The translations under genes were made by a program, and so were the position numbers. From assembly GCA_937989675.1 (NCBI GenBank), contig CALKRK010000009.1, positions 1 through 33,394 on the forward strand: a stretch of DNA of 33,394 nucleotides, read 5' to 3'. The stretch is from an uncultured Arenicella sp. Its GTDB lineage: Bacteria; Pseudomonadota; Gammaproteobacteria; Arenicellales; Arenicellaceae. Each line of letters opens with the position of its first letter. Position 1 is the stretch's first letter. The notes under the pieces were generated by a model that saw only the letters and a list, made by a program, of their open reading frames with translations, did not search any database and was not told the origin of the DNA. This document shows positions 1-8,221 of the stretch, piece by piece.

Positions 1-385
1 TAACTGCACAAAACAGTTCGTTTTTAGTAGGGTCGAATACAACACCGCACACAACAATTCCTTTGTGCAGTACCGCGATGGAAACCGCATAATGAGGAAT
101 TTCTCTCAGAAAATTGGTGGTTCCGTCCAATGGATCAATGACCCAACTGTAGTCAGATATCTGTTGGCCTTGCTGGCCAAACTCTTCACCTACAATGCCA
201 TGATCTGGAAAGTGATCTTTAATTGTTTTAACAATTCGCTCTTCAGCGCCGCGATCAACTTGAGACACATAGTCATGTAAGCTTTTTTGTTCTATATCCA
301 GAGAACGAATATCGGAAGAAGCCTCAAGAATAAACTCACCAGCTTTCTGCGCGGCGGAGATGGCAACTTCTTGGATACGCTTCAT
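1..385 (-). CDS. suhB: Inositol monophosphatase family protein (SuhB-like), 5' part only
   Basis: The gene runs off the left edge, so only the first 128 codons are present. The ATG at 385 begins MKRIQEVAISAAQKAGEF, a typical start for the SuhB/IMPase family. Two metal and substrate motifs are visible: the GEE of VGEEFG and the DPLDGTTNF signature. The family hydrolyses inositol 1-phosphate in a Mg-dependent reaction; in E. coli SuhB also joins the rRNA antitermination complex with Nus factors. The reading is continuous with no frameshift. The TetR-family gene lies just upstream on the same strand, with a hairpin between them, so they are probably separate units. A related CysQ-type phosphatase cannot be excluded because the C-terminal half is missing, but the motif spacing fits SuhB better. 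Confidence 0.9.
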   Translation of the reverse strand, partial: MKRIQEVAISAAQKAGEFILEASSDIRSLDIEQKSLHDYVSQVDRGAEERIVKTIKDHFPDHGIVGEEFGQQGQQISDYSWVIDPLDGTTNFLREIPHYAVSIAVLHKGIVVCGVVFDPTKNELFCAV

Positions 386-428
386 GCGCCCATTATCTTG
401 CACAGCAACTTTTCACGCAACTAAATAC

Positions 429-454
429 AAACGGAGTGCCAAAGCACCCCGTTT
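429..454 (-). terminator. Hairpin, probable terminator of the TetR-family gene
   Basis: An 11-bp stem (429-439 with 444-454) and a 4-nt loop lie 24 nt beyond the TetR stop. On the minus-strand RNA the single irregular position is a G-U wobble, whereas on the plus strand it is an A-C mismatch, so it suits minus-strand transcription. The following tract (GTATTTAG) is only moderately U-rich, so efficiency may be partial. Confidence 0.5.
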
Positions 455-477
455 AAAGATTCACGACTATGTTTAGA

Positions 478-1065
478 TTAATACTGTTTCGAGATATACC
501 CATCTAGGCCGTGTGGGACCAACCTTCCTATTTGGCGGGCAACAGATTCAAGGTCTTTCATTGGCGTGTCGTCAAGCAGCCAGCCCTGTACTGTGCCGAT
601 AATACCGCCTGCATAGAAATCAGATATCGTGTCTAACTGGCGAGCATTAAAATTATGATTGAATTGGAAAAGTACGCGATCAGAAATCAACTTAGACACA
701 AGAGACTTTAACAACGACAGACATTGAATACCGGCTTGCCCTGTAAACGCAGCCCGCATCATAATACGTTCTTTATCACACTCTTCAAGTAAGTTGCGGA
801 TGCTTTGTTCAACGAACTCCTCGCGACCGATTTCAGTGCTCTGAATCAAATTTTCGGTTCTGGCCCAACTCTTCTCAAACAAGCTTTCAATTCGCGATAA
901 CAAAATCGACTGCTTGCTATCAAAGTTCGAATAAAAGGTTTGTCGGCTAACGCCAGCCGTTTGTGTTAACTCGCCGATGGTAATTTCATCGATCGTTTTT
1001 GATTGCAGGTGATGCGCCAGTGCTAACTGGAGTTTTTCCTGACTTCTTCTTTTTCTTAGATCCAC
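478..1065 (-). CDS. TetR/AcrR family transcriptional regulator
   Basis: This 195-residue protein has an N-terminal TetR-type DNA-binding domain. Residues about 24-55 carry the helix-turn-helix, including the typical GVSRQTFYSNFDSK recognition-helix segment. The C-terminal ligand and dimer domain is divergent and does not reveal the inducer. The start is a GTG with an AGGGG ribosome-binding site about 9 nt upstream (minus strand). It is divergent from the lipoprotein gene at 1382, separated by a 316-nt region with a perfect 12-bp palindrome, so it may control that gene, itself, or both. The family is certain; the target is inferred. Confidence 0.9.
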   Translation of the reverse strand: MDLRKRRSQEKLQLALAHHLQSKTIDEITIGELTQTAGVSRQTFYSNFDSKQSILLSRIESLFEKSWARTENLIQSTEIGREEFVEQSIRNLLEECDKERIMMRAAFTGQAGIQCLSLLKSLVSKLISDRVLFQFNHNFNARQLDTISDFYAGGIIGTVQGWLLDDTPMKDLESVARQIGRLVPHGLDGYISKQY

Positions 1066-1381
1066 TGGTTTGCCCCTGTAATATATTGCGTGATCAATTA
1101 GAATGTTGTTCTCAGTTTGAAACTATGTTTTTTACCCCTAATTATCGAGACCGACATCGCGTTGTAAAGCTTTCGAGTCACACTGCCAATTTGAGATGAG
1201 CGAATTAGACAATGATCCAGATCAATTTCCAACAATTGTTTCTAGAATGTTACGAAACTTTACAAACTGGATGGTAAGTCACGAGTTCACATAGCGTATA
1301 ACAACAATAATAGCGCAAGTGTCACCTAGTTGACATATGTCACTAAAACAATAAATCAAAGTATTTTTACTCGTTTAACAG
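1066..1381. promoter_or_regulatory. Divergent intergenic region, TetR gene / lipoprotein gene
   Basis: No gene is seen in these 316 nt. A TTGACA hexamer (1330-1335) is a good -35 match for the rightward lipoprotein gene, but the -10 is poor (ATAAAT-like, around 1351). The -35 overlaps a perfect palindrome, TGACATATGTCA (1331-1342). That is a plausible operator for a dimeric regulator such as the neighbouring TetR-family protein. The leftward promoter was not resolved. Confidence 0.45.
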
Positions 1382-1930
1382 ATGTTCTTTAAATTTTTAC
1401 GCCCAATCGGCTTTATCCTCATTTGTCTATTTCTAAATGGATGTACCACGATAGGTGGCTCAACATCATGGCCAGAAAATCTGCCGGCAAGGCAAATATT
1501 TGTAGACGGTTATCTAGCTAAACGTAATGTATCTGCGGTGGACGACAAAGTTATTGAAGCACACCTGTTATGGATTAAACGTTTTTATCAAGGAACCCTT
1601 ATTTACCCAAATGGCTGGAACCGTGCTAGCAAACTGTTCTTGGATTCCATAGAAAGTAAGAAAATTCGAAATAAATTGAAAAACCGCCTCAACAAGCTTG
1701 GTATTGCCATTGCCAACGAATGGGCTCAAGACAACGATATTCGGCTAATCAACAACGTGAATATAGCCACCTGGGGAAGTGCTATGCGTACCGCAGCAGA
1801 ACGAGAAGATCACGAAAGCTTTATTACAAAAGTGGAATCAGACGTAAATGAATTACTTGCTAAAACGTTACAAGCTTCACAAATAAGTTACCAAAGATAC
1901 TATCCTGAAGAGGACTATGATAACTTTTAA
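1382..1930 (+). CDS. Small predicted outer-membrane lipoprotein, unknown function
   Basis: The 182-residue product begins with a hydrophobic signal segment ending in a lipobox, LNGC, with Cys21 as the predicted lipidation site. Thr at +2 argues for sorting to the outer membrane. The mature part (about 160 residues) is rich in charged and aromatic residues with a Lys/Arg-rich middle (about 95-110) and an acidic C-terminus. I recognise no family. The next gene starts 44 nt downstream on the same strand and encodes a predicted envelope protein, so the two probably form one transcription unit working in the outer membrane. A function cannot be assigned. Confidence 0.75.
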   Translation: MFFKFLRPIGFILICLFLNGCTTIGGSTSWPENLPARQIFVDGYLAKRNVSAVDDKVIEAHLLWIKRFYQGTLIYPNGWNRASKLFLDSIESKKIRNKLKNRLNKLGIAIANEWAQDNDIRLINNVNIATWGSAMRTAAEREDHESFITKVESDVNELLAKTLQASQISYQRYYPEEDYDNF

Positions 1931-1974
1931 GTTCGTCGGATAAGGTTTTTAGAAAATTCAACATCTCAATAATA

Positions 1975-3147
1975 ATGCCTGACTTTTTTCGCCCAACTCT
2001 TCGTATGTGCAACACTCATGATTCAATAGCCAGGCTTGTTGCTCTATCACTTGCCTTATCGATAAACACGTCGGCGCTTGCAAACAACGAAGAAGCTGCA
2101 GATTCTCCAAGCTCTGCGCTAAAAAATCTCGACGAGCAGGTAGCACCGGTCAGCGAGCAAACTGGCACAACTGAAGCACAGAAAATACCCCAAACCGAAT
2201 CCACTAAAAAGAAAGAAAACGGTTGCAAAAAAAACGCCACGAGCGACATTTGGGTTGATCGATTACGCGCAGGCACGCATACGCGTTTATGTAATACAGC
2301 AAGCTGGGTCGATGGATTATTCGGCGAGGAACACCAATTCAATGGCGAAGACTTCCGTGGAAAAATTTCAGTGGGCTTTCGAGAGGACGAGGTAGAAGGC
2401 CTAGACCCTCGACTACGGGTGCGCATTCGAACCAAGCTGCCAAATGTAAGCAATCGATTCAATGCGTTTGTAGGCCGGGTAGAGGAAGACTCTTACGTCA
2501 GTAACACTGAGGTAAATGAAGATCGCCTTAATAACGTTGGCTTACGCTCAACTAATGATGATGACAGCGAGTGGCTGGTTGGATTAGGTTACCGCAGCCC
2601 AAGCAAAGATCATAATGGCTGGGATTTTTCAGTTGGCGCGAAGATCAGTAGCGGCTTTAGCCCCTACGCAAAAATGACGCACCGTTATTTGTTTGAAACT
2701 GGCGATGATCGATTTTGGAAAACAAATCAAACAGTATTTTGGCGCGAAAACGAAGGTTACGGCGTTAGTAGCAATGTGGATTACACTCGTCTGCTCTCAG
2801 ACGACGATATTATGGTGTTACATGGTAGCGTAAAATACACGGAGGAAGCCGAGCAATGGGAGTGGTTTACCGACGCGACCTGGCACCACACCTTGACACC
2901 CAAACGCGGTATTTCTAGCAGTGTCTATATGCGTGGCGAAGAAGAGAATGAGGTGTCGGTACCAGAATACGGCGTGACATTTACTTACATACGGCCGATT
3001 CTGCGCGAATGGCTTTTTATGGAAGCTGGGGTAGACCTTCGCTGGGAAAAAGAATTTAAAGAGCGCAGTTACAAAAGCGCTGTACGCTTCGGACTCCAGT
3101 TTGAAATGTTACTTGGCGACTATTACCAGCGGCGTCGCCACAAATAA
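1975..3147 (+). CDS. Exported beta-rich protein, possibly an outer-membrane barrel; unknown function
   Basis: This 390-residue protein has a signal peptide with an extended n-region and a likely cleavage after ALA at residue 36. A second start at 2005 (residue 11) would give a more normal signal peptide; neither has a clear ribosome-binding site. Residues about 37-85 are low-complexity, Glu/Ser/Thr/Lys-rich linker. The rest (about 110-385) alternates polar and aromatic/hydrophobic residues in short strands separated by Asp/Asn/Gly-rich turns, as in outer-membrane barrels or beta-sandwich proteins. The chain ends in a basic tail rather than the terminal Phe of classical porins, which weakens the barrel call. 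It follows the lipoprotein gene by 44 nt. Confidence 0.7.
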   Translation: MPDFFRPTLRMCNTHDSIARLVALSLALSINTSALANNEEAADSPSSALKNLDEQVAPVSEQTGTTEAQKIPQTESTKKKENGCKKNATSDIWVDRLRAGTHTRLCNTASWVDGLFGEEHQFNGEDFRGKISVGFREDEVEGLDPRLRVRIRTKLPNVSNRFNAFVGRVEEDSYVSNTEVNEDRLNNVGLRSTNDDDSEWLVGLGYRSPSKDHNGWDFSVGAKISSGFSPYAKMTHRYLFETGDDRFWKTNQTVFWRENEGYGVSSNVDYTRLLSDDDIMVLHGSVKYTEEAEQWEWFTDATWHHTLTPKRGISSSVYMRGEEENEVSVPEYGVTFTYIRPILREWLFMEAGVDLRWEKEFKERSYKSAVRFGLQFEMLLGDYYQRRRHK

Positions 3148-3250
3148 ACTATTCACAAACCTAATAACGAGAAGTCATCAAGCTCGGTCACTTATTTGCT
3201 TTACTTGGTTATACTCTGACCATCGAACCAAGCTACTTTCTAGATGACAT

Positions 3251-4426
3251 ATGAGCTTTCACCCTCCTAAACGAACACTAATGGGCCCTGGGCCCTCAGA
3301 CGTTGACCCACGAATCTCTTTAGCATTAGCGCGCCCGACTATTGGTCACCTCGACCCGGAATTTATCCGCCTTATGGATGAGATCAAAGAGCTTCTACAA
3401 TTCGCCTTTCAAACGAAAAACGAATTAACTTTGCCGGTTTCAGCTCCAGGCTCAGCTGGGATGGAAGCTTGTTTTGTGAACCTTATCGAGGCCAATGACT
3501 CAGTCATTGTTTGTCAAAACGGCGTGTTCGGAGGCCGCATGAAGGAAAATGTGGAACGGCTAGGTGCGAAAGCCATCATGGTTGAAGATCAATGGGGTAC
3601 GGCAACCGACATCGGAAAAGTAAAATCAGCAATATCGGCAAATCCTGATGCTAAAGCTTTGGCGTTTGTGCATGCTGAAACCTCAACCGGCGTGCGTAGT
3701 GATGCCGCCACCTTGTGCTCACTCGCCGCCGAGAACGACATGCTTAGCATAGTGGATACCGTTACAGGTTTGGGTGGTATAGAGGTAGCGGTAGACGACT
3801 GGACTGCTGATGCTGTATACAGCGGCACGCAAAAATGTTTGTCCTGCGTGCCAGGACTTTCTCCGGTCACCTTTAGCCCTAAAGCACAGAATGTAATCAC
3901 AAACCGTAAAACACCAGTACAAAGCTGGTTTCTCGATATGAATTTAGTGATGGGCTACTGGGGCCAAGGAACTCAAAGATCTTACCACCATACTGCGCCT
4001 GTTAATGCGCTATATGCGCTGCACGAAGCTCTAACAATTCTTAAGAACGAAGGCTTGGAAAACAGTTGGGCTAAACACCAGCGCAATCATCGTGCCTTAA
4101 AAGCTGGCTTAGAAGCTATGGGCCTTGAGCTAATTGTAGCGTCTGAAAATAGATTACCCCAGCTTAACGCCGTGTCGATTCCTGACGGAGTTGATGAAAC
4201 ACTGGTTCGAAGCAAGCTATTAAATGACTATAATTTAGAGATTGGTGCGGGGCTTGGTCAACTGTCGGGTAAAGTCTGGAGAATTGGTTTAATGGGCTAT
4301 GCGTCAAACGCCAGCAATGTTCGACTTTGCCTGCAAGCCTTAGAGGCCGCATTGCTAGATCAGTCGGTACAGATCAGTGCCGGTGCAGCCATTGCGGCGG
4401 CAAATCAAAGTTACTTAAACGCCTAA
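3251..4426 (+). CDS. Class V aminotransferase, alanine/serine-glyoxylate aminotransferase type
   Basis: The 391-residue protein matches the PLP-dependent alanine-glyoxylate / serine-glyoxylate (serine-pyruvate) aminotransferase group. It carries the N-terminal MGPGPSDVDPRI substrate-loop motif, the SAPGSAGMEA cofactor segment, the DTVTGLGG aspartate region and the SGTQKCLSCVPG motif, in which Lys195 is the expected PLP-lysine. Such enzymes transfer an amino group from alanine or serine to glyoxylate in photorespiration-like, glycine or serine-cycle metabolism. Donor and acceptor cannot be told from sequence alone. No other glyoxylate-pathway gene is nearby. The gene stands alone and ends in a strong terminator 25 nt downstream. 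The start at 3251 keeps the usual short leader before GPGPS. Confidence 0.9.
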   Translation: MSFHPPKRTLMGPGPSDVDPRISLALARPTIGHLDPEFIRLMDEIKELLQFAFQTKNELTLPVSAPGSAGMEACFVNLIEANDSVIVCQNGVFGGRMKENVERLGAKAIMVEDQWGTATDIGKVKSAISANPDAKALAFVHAETSTGVRSDAATLCSLAAENDMLSIVDTVTGLGGIEVAVDDWTADAVYSGTQKCLSCVPGLSPVTFSPKAQNVITNRKTPVQSWFLDMNLVMGYWGQGTQRSYHHTAPVNALYALHEALTILKNEGLENSWAKHQRNHRALKAGLEAMGLELIVASENRLPQLNAVSIPDGVDETLVRSKLLNDYNLEIGAGLGQLSGKVWRIGLMGYASNASNVRLCLQALEAALLDQSVQISAGAAIAAANQSYLNA

Positions 4427-4450
4427 ATTGGACCTTAAAACGCAGGCGAA

Positions 4451-4479
4451 AAAAAAGCTCCCTACCCAGGAGCTTTTTT
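4451..4479 (+). terminator. Rho-independent terminator after the aminotransferase gene
   Basis: A GC-rich stem core, GCTCC (4457-4461) with GGAGC (4469-4473), is flanked by six A residues before and six T residues after. It lies 25 nt past the stop codon and is the classic intrinsic terminator form. The A-tract would also let it act on the opposite strand. Confidence 0.9.
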
Positions 4480-4705
4480 CGGATGGTCTCATTTCTGAGA
4501 AGTATAAATCTGCTCTAACAAAGAAGGAATTACCCAACCCCTACCCAAAACTTTAAAGCTTGTCAGAGCCGATCTATACGCCCTACCTAACCATGTAAAA
4601 ACTATAGTTTTTTTTGCCTTCCCTGCCTATCAACAAAGGTAGAGACTTAGATCAGACCAAAGTCTAACCACTGAACCATTTAAAAGACAAACGACAAGAA
4701 AAACC

Positions 4706-5365
4706 TCAAAATGTTGGTTTTCCAGAATTTTTATTCATCTCATACGCCTTAATTGCAGCCTGAACACGATTACTAACATGCAATTTATGCATGATATTGG
4801 TCATATAATGTTTGACGGTTTTCTCGCTTAGATAAATATCATCCGCAATTTCTCTATTACTCATCCCAATTGCTAATTTCTCAAGAATTTGGCGTTCGCG
4901 TTCATTTAAATCAAAATCTTCTGGCGAATCTTTTTTGGTATCTTCAGAACTGCGCATGAGAAGGTTTACAGCAAGATTCGGTGAAATGTAGGAATCACCA
5001 TTATGAATATCACGCAGTATATTAACGAGATCGTCGGAAGCCACCCCTTTTAGAACATATCCTCGAGCTTGCGCCTTAAGCGCGGCTTGTACATCATGTT
5101 CCTGTTCAGAAACGGTCAACATGATGACTTTGACAATCGGTACTCTACCACCAATTTCATTCGCTGTTTCAATACCGCCACCAGGCATGCTGACGTCCAA
5201 CAACACCAAATCAGGCAAATGTTTTTCGACTTTGGCAATGGCCTCGTCCTTGCTACCTGCTTGAGCGACCACATCAAATTGGCCACTCTCAACCAATGTC
5301 GTTACCACTCCTTCTCGGAATAAGGGGTGATCGTCAACGACTATAATCGAAATAAGATCTGACAT
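4706..5365 (-). CDS. NarL/UhpA-family two-component response regulator
   Basis: This 219-residue regulator has an N-terminal receiver domain (about 6-122) and a C-terminal LuxR-type helix-turn-helix (about 152-215). In the receiver, Asp11 and Asp12 form the acidic pair, Asp57 in the VLLDVSMPG strand is the phosphoacceptor, and Lys106 is the conserved lysine. The output domain has the LNERERQILEKLAIGMSNREIA and EKTVKHYMTNIMHKL elements. I chose the ATG at 5365. An upstream in-frame start at 5479 only adds 38 residues with no family similarity, encoded by a hairpin-rich stretch. The partner kinase gene lies immediately upstream on the same strand. Target genes cannot be read from the sequence. 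Confidence 0.93.
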   Translation of the reverse strand: MSDLISIIVVDDHPLFREGVVTTLVESGQFDVVAQAGSKDEAIAKVEKHLPDLVLLDVSMPGGGIETANEIGGRVPIVKVIMLTVSEQEHDVQAALKAQARGYVLKGVASDDLVNILRDIHNGDSYISPNLAVNLLMRSSEDTKKDSPEDFDLNERERQILEKLAIGMSNREIADDIYLSEKTVKHYMTNIMHKLHVSNRVQAAIKAYEMNKNSGKPTF

Positions 5366-5518
5366 AGTTTGTAGTTTCTCTCTTGAACCGCACTCGCGGT
5401 TTGCTACGGTTAATGATGCGTATAGCGATCTAATATAGATCCAATCTATCGCGTAAAGTGGCCTATTCAGGCCCACCAATAACCTACCCTCAGCTTCTAC
5501 ATCGCAGAAGCCCCTATA
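5366..5518 (-). other. Hairpin-rich spacer between kinase and regulator genes
   Basis: This 153-nt spacer holds four short inverted repeats: 5386-5401 (6-bp perfect stem, AACCGC/GCGGTT), 5425-5452 (nested stems ATAGAT/ATCTAT and GCGAT/ATCGC), 5458-5476 (GTGGCCT/AGGCCCAC with a bulge) and 5493-5511 (GCTTCT/AGAAGC). None is followed by a U-run, so they do not look like terminators. They may set the kinase-to-regulator ratio through mRNA processing or stability. That role is inference. Confidence 0.35.
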
Positions 5519-6961
5519 CTAACTATCGTCGACAAGCCCAACTGAAAGCTTCAGTGCGGTGCCTACTCCCAACTCACTATTGATACTGAATTTACCGCCT
5601 AGACTTTCTATTCGGTCCTTCAACCCCATCAATCCCAAGTGGCCGCCTTCGATATTTAATTGTGATTTACGGAAACCCATTCCGTTATCTTTGAGAGATA
5701 AATGTAACACATCCTCCTTAACTTGAGCAGTTAATCGACATTTTTGCGCTTGGCCGTGCCGCTCGGCATTGTTGAGCCCTTCTTGCAAAAAACGATAGGC
5801 ACATATCTTAATTGGCAGGGGGATATCATCAGGTATGTCCTGATAATATTGCGCGACAACCGCGTCAGATTTAGTGCTGTGCAGGGTAATCACCTTCCTC
5901 AAACACTCTTCAAGGCTCAGCTGCTGCAACTCAGGCAATACTAAACCAGATGAAATACCTCGTATTTCCTCCAACGATTCATCCAAGGCTTCTCGCACTG
6001 CGTGGAATTCATGCCCTAGCTGCTTAGCTTCTTCTTGTTTGGAAACCTGATTCAGCCTTAACACCGCAAAACCGATCATCTGCGCTGGCCCATCGTGTAA
6101 ATCAGCGCCAACTCGACGTAAAAATTGCTCGTTAAGTTCAACCGCACGCGCGCTGGCCGTTTTCATGCTCTTCTGCATGCTCTTATTAACGGTAAGCAAG
6201 TTAGACAAACGAGCAATTTGGTGGTTCATTTTTTCTTCCTGTTCATTAATTTTCTTTATTCCTCGGCGAAAATTTGAATATAGAAGCAAAAAGAGCAAGA
6301 GCGTGCTAACTGCAACAACCATCATTAAACGGCTCGCAACTCGACGCGCCGTGACCAATTCTGAGCGGTTGTCGACCAAAAGCTTGGCTACGCCCGAAGA
6401 ACCATCTTGAAAGCGAAAGGCAGTAAGTATTGAGGTATTGGTATAGTCTTTAAAAACGACTCGCCGCCAAGTTTCTAATTCCAATAGATTGTGCCCGAAG
6501 CTTTGATATGGAGGCCCTAGGTTTTGGGCTATTCGTGCAAATGAAGTCCTCTCATCTTCTGACAATTGAATACCCTGGCGAGACCCCCAAACCAATTTTC
6601 TTGAGCTATCGAATATCGCAACTTCTTGCACACTAGTGATGCGCATTACTTTTTTCCCAATCTCCGCTAAAACCCGAGGATTCCATGCGTCGGCAACGAC
6701 ATTTTGAGTCGAGTCTTGGCCAGATAAATTGGTGGACATAACTTGCGCCAAATCAGCTTCAACAGTGAGTACTCGTTGCTGAAACTCTGAGAGCATTCGG
6801 CGCGACATCTCATCCAAAGCATTGGTCTGCAAACGATAATAACCGCCCACGCTCAAGCCCAAGACGATCAAAAATACGCCGATCAAGCCAGAGATAACAA
6901 ACCTTGATGTCAGGTTTTTTTTACTCTCGTCTGCCGTACTATAAAGGGTTAGGTCATTCAT
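5519..6961 (-). CDS. Sensor histidine kinase, NarX/DegS type (HisKA_3)
   Basis: The 480-residue kinase has one transmembrane segment at about 21-41, a periplasmic sensor region at about 42-208, and a second membrane segment at about 210-229. Next come a coiled linker (about 232-280), a HisKA_3 dimer domain and an HATPase domain. The phosphoacceptor is His289 in ADLHDGPAQ, the motif typical of NarL-partner kinases. The ATP-binding domain shows the N-box (LNNAERHG), G1 (DNGMGF) and G2 (GHLGLMGLKDR, then GVGTALKL) boxes. It precedes the response-regulator gene on the same strand and must be its cognate kinase. The sensor part carries no recognisable ligand motif, so the signal is unknown. Confidence 0.93.
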   Translation of the reverse strand: MNDLTLYSTADESKKNLTSRFVISGLIGVFLIVLGLSVGGYYRLQTNALDEMSRRMLSEFQQRVLTVEADLAQVMSTNLSGQDSTQNVVADAWNPRVLAEIGKKVMRITSVQEVAIFDSSRKLVWGSRQGIQLSEDERTSFARIAQNLGPPYQSFGHNLLELETWRRVVFKDYTNTSILTAFRFQDGSSGVAKLLVDNRSELVTARRVASRLMMVVAVSTLLLFLLLYSNFRRGIKKINEQEEKMNHQIARLSNLLTVNKSMQKSMKTASARAVELNEQFLRRVGADLHDGPAQMIGFAVLRLNQVSKQEEAKQLGHEFHAVREALDESLEEIRGISSGLVLPELQQLSLEECLRKVITLHSTKSDAVVAQYYQDIPDDIPLPIKICAYRFLQEGLNNAERHGQAQKCRLTAQVKEDVLHLSLKDNGMGFRKSQLNIEGGHLGLMGLKDRIESLGGKFSINSELGVGTALKLSVGLVDDS

Positions 6962-7049
6962 TTTATCTGGGTAGATTTACAGTATTTGGCTGCAAACCTC
7001 GATTCTAGGCGTTATTCCAAAAAGAATAAAGGCGCAGGCCTCGCTATAA

Positions 7050-7433
7050 CTACGAATAATCGTCGCCGCGGTAACCTAACGCGTCTCGAAAAACCGCTAT
7101 CCACACTACTATCAATACCACGCCACCGACGGGCGTAATGGCGCCAAACACACCAATATTACTAATCGACAAGCTATATAGAGAAATGCTAAATATTAAA
7201 GTGCCTAGCGTTAGCGCGATCACCGCCACATGGCCAACTCTAAATTGCCCCGCACCAAACGCTAATAGCGCAAGCCCTTGATAGAAATGATATCGATTAG
7301 CAATTTCGAAAGTATCTTGCCGCTCATTGATCTCTAACAACGTTGCTAAGGCATGACTCCCGAATGCACCGATAACAACGGCGCTCATACATAATGTGAT
7401 ACCTAATAGAAGGCTCCAACGGTTAGCAGACAT
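7050..7433 (-). CDS. DUF423 family inner-membrane protein (YgdD-like)
   Basis: This 127-residue hydrophobic protein has about four transmembrane helices. It shows the DUF423 hallmarks: an N-terminal GAFGSHAL motif, then ANRYHFYQGLALLAFG, and a GAITPVGG segment before the last helix. The length agrees with the family (about 120-130). The biochemical role of DUF423 proteins is not known to me. The gene begins 36 nt after the msrA stop on the same strand and probably shares its mRNA, which may hint at envelope or redox stress, but that is guilt by association only. Confidence 0.9.
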   Translation of the reverse strand: MSANRWSLLLGITLCMSAVVIGAFGSHALATLLEINERQDTFEIANRYHFYQGLALLAFGAGQFRVGHVAVIALTLGTLIFSISLYSLSISNIGVFGAITPVGGVVLIVVWIAVFRDALGYRGDDYS

Positions 7434-7469
7434 ACTCTTAACCAGATCTTGTGAAAGAAACGCAAAAAT

Positions 7470-8108
7470 TTAAATCGGACAACTGACACCGGTACCACCG
7501 ATACCGCAATAGCCATTCGGATTCTTGGCTAGGTATTGCTGATGATATTGCTCGGCGTAATAGAACGTTGGCGCCATCATAACTTCGGTGGTAATGGCAT
7601 TATGCTCGGCTGCACTTAAGGCAGATTGATAGAGATGTTTTACACGCTCAGCTTCGACCTTTTGAGCATCATTAGTACAGTAAATGCCTGAGCGATACTG
7701 CGTTCCTCGATCATTCCCTTGTCGCATACCTTGCGTTGGGTCATGCGATTCGAAAAATATGCTTAACAGATTGGTGACACTTACCTTTTGTGGATCAAAT
7801 ACAACAAGAACAACCTCGTTATGGCCCGTCAACCCAGTGCATACTTCTTCGTAGGTGGGATTCGGCGTAAGCCCTGCGGCGTACCCGACCGCCGTTGTAT
7901 AAACGCCATCTATTTGCCAGTACTTCCTCTCAGCCCCCCAAAAACAACCCAAACCAAAATAGATAGTTTCCAAAACAGAATCATCAGCCCTAAATGGCGG
8001 TAATATTGGTCGGCCGTTAACAAAATGCACGTTTTCAAGCTGCATAGCCTGATCTCGACCCGGCAACGCACGATCTTGCGATGGAAGTGATAACTTATCT
8101 GATAGCAC
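7470..8108 (-). CDS. msrA: Peptide methionine sulfoxide reductase A, cytoplasmic
   Basis: MsrA reduces the S-epimer of methionine sulfoxide in proteins, using thioredoxin. The [13 protein letters not shown] motif carries the catalytic Cys55, and the C-terminal tail ([14 protein letters not shown]) has two recycling cysteines, Cys201 and Cys210, as in E. coli MsrA. I chose the GTG at 8108 because a GGAG site lies 9 nt upstream and the product is then 212 residues, the same length as the E. coli enzyme, with a similar leader before ALPGR. A TTG at 8123 is an alternative. No signal peptide is present. The gene is divergent from a second msrA-type gene at 8222. Confidence 0.95.
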   Translation of the reverse strand: MLSDKLSLPSQDRALPGRDQAMQLENVHFVNGRPILPPFRADDSVLETIYFGLGCFWGAERKYWQIDGVYTTAVGYAAGLTPNPTYEEVCTGLTGHNEVVLVVFDPQKVSVTNLLSIFFESHDPTQGMRQGNDRGTQYRSGIYCTNDAQKVEAERVKHLYQSALSAAEHNAITTEVMMAPTFYYAEQYHQQYLAKNPNGYCGIGGTGVSCPI

Positions 8109-8221
8109 GGTCTTTAACTCCAAGCAGGTAATCTTAGTTGCTTAGAATAGTATCACTAGTCTGATTTTCAAGAACACACATTCATTAAGCTCGAACAAAA
8201 ACACTCGAATAGAACAATCGT

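Noticed and set aside
4643-4665. AGACTT/AAGTCT inverted repeat beyond the response-regulator gene, considered as its terminator
   Set aside because: The 6-bp AT-rich stem has no adjacent T-run; the gene's terminator remains unidentified.
5366-5479. N-terminal extension of the response regulator to an upstream start at 5479
   Set aside because: The added 38 residues have no family similarity and fall in a hairpin-rich spacer; the receiver domain begins right after the ATG at 5365.
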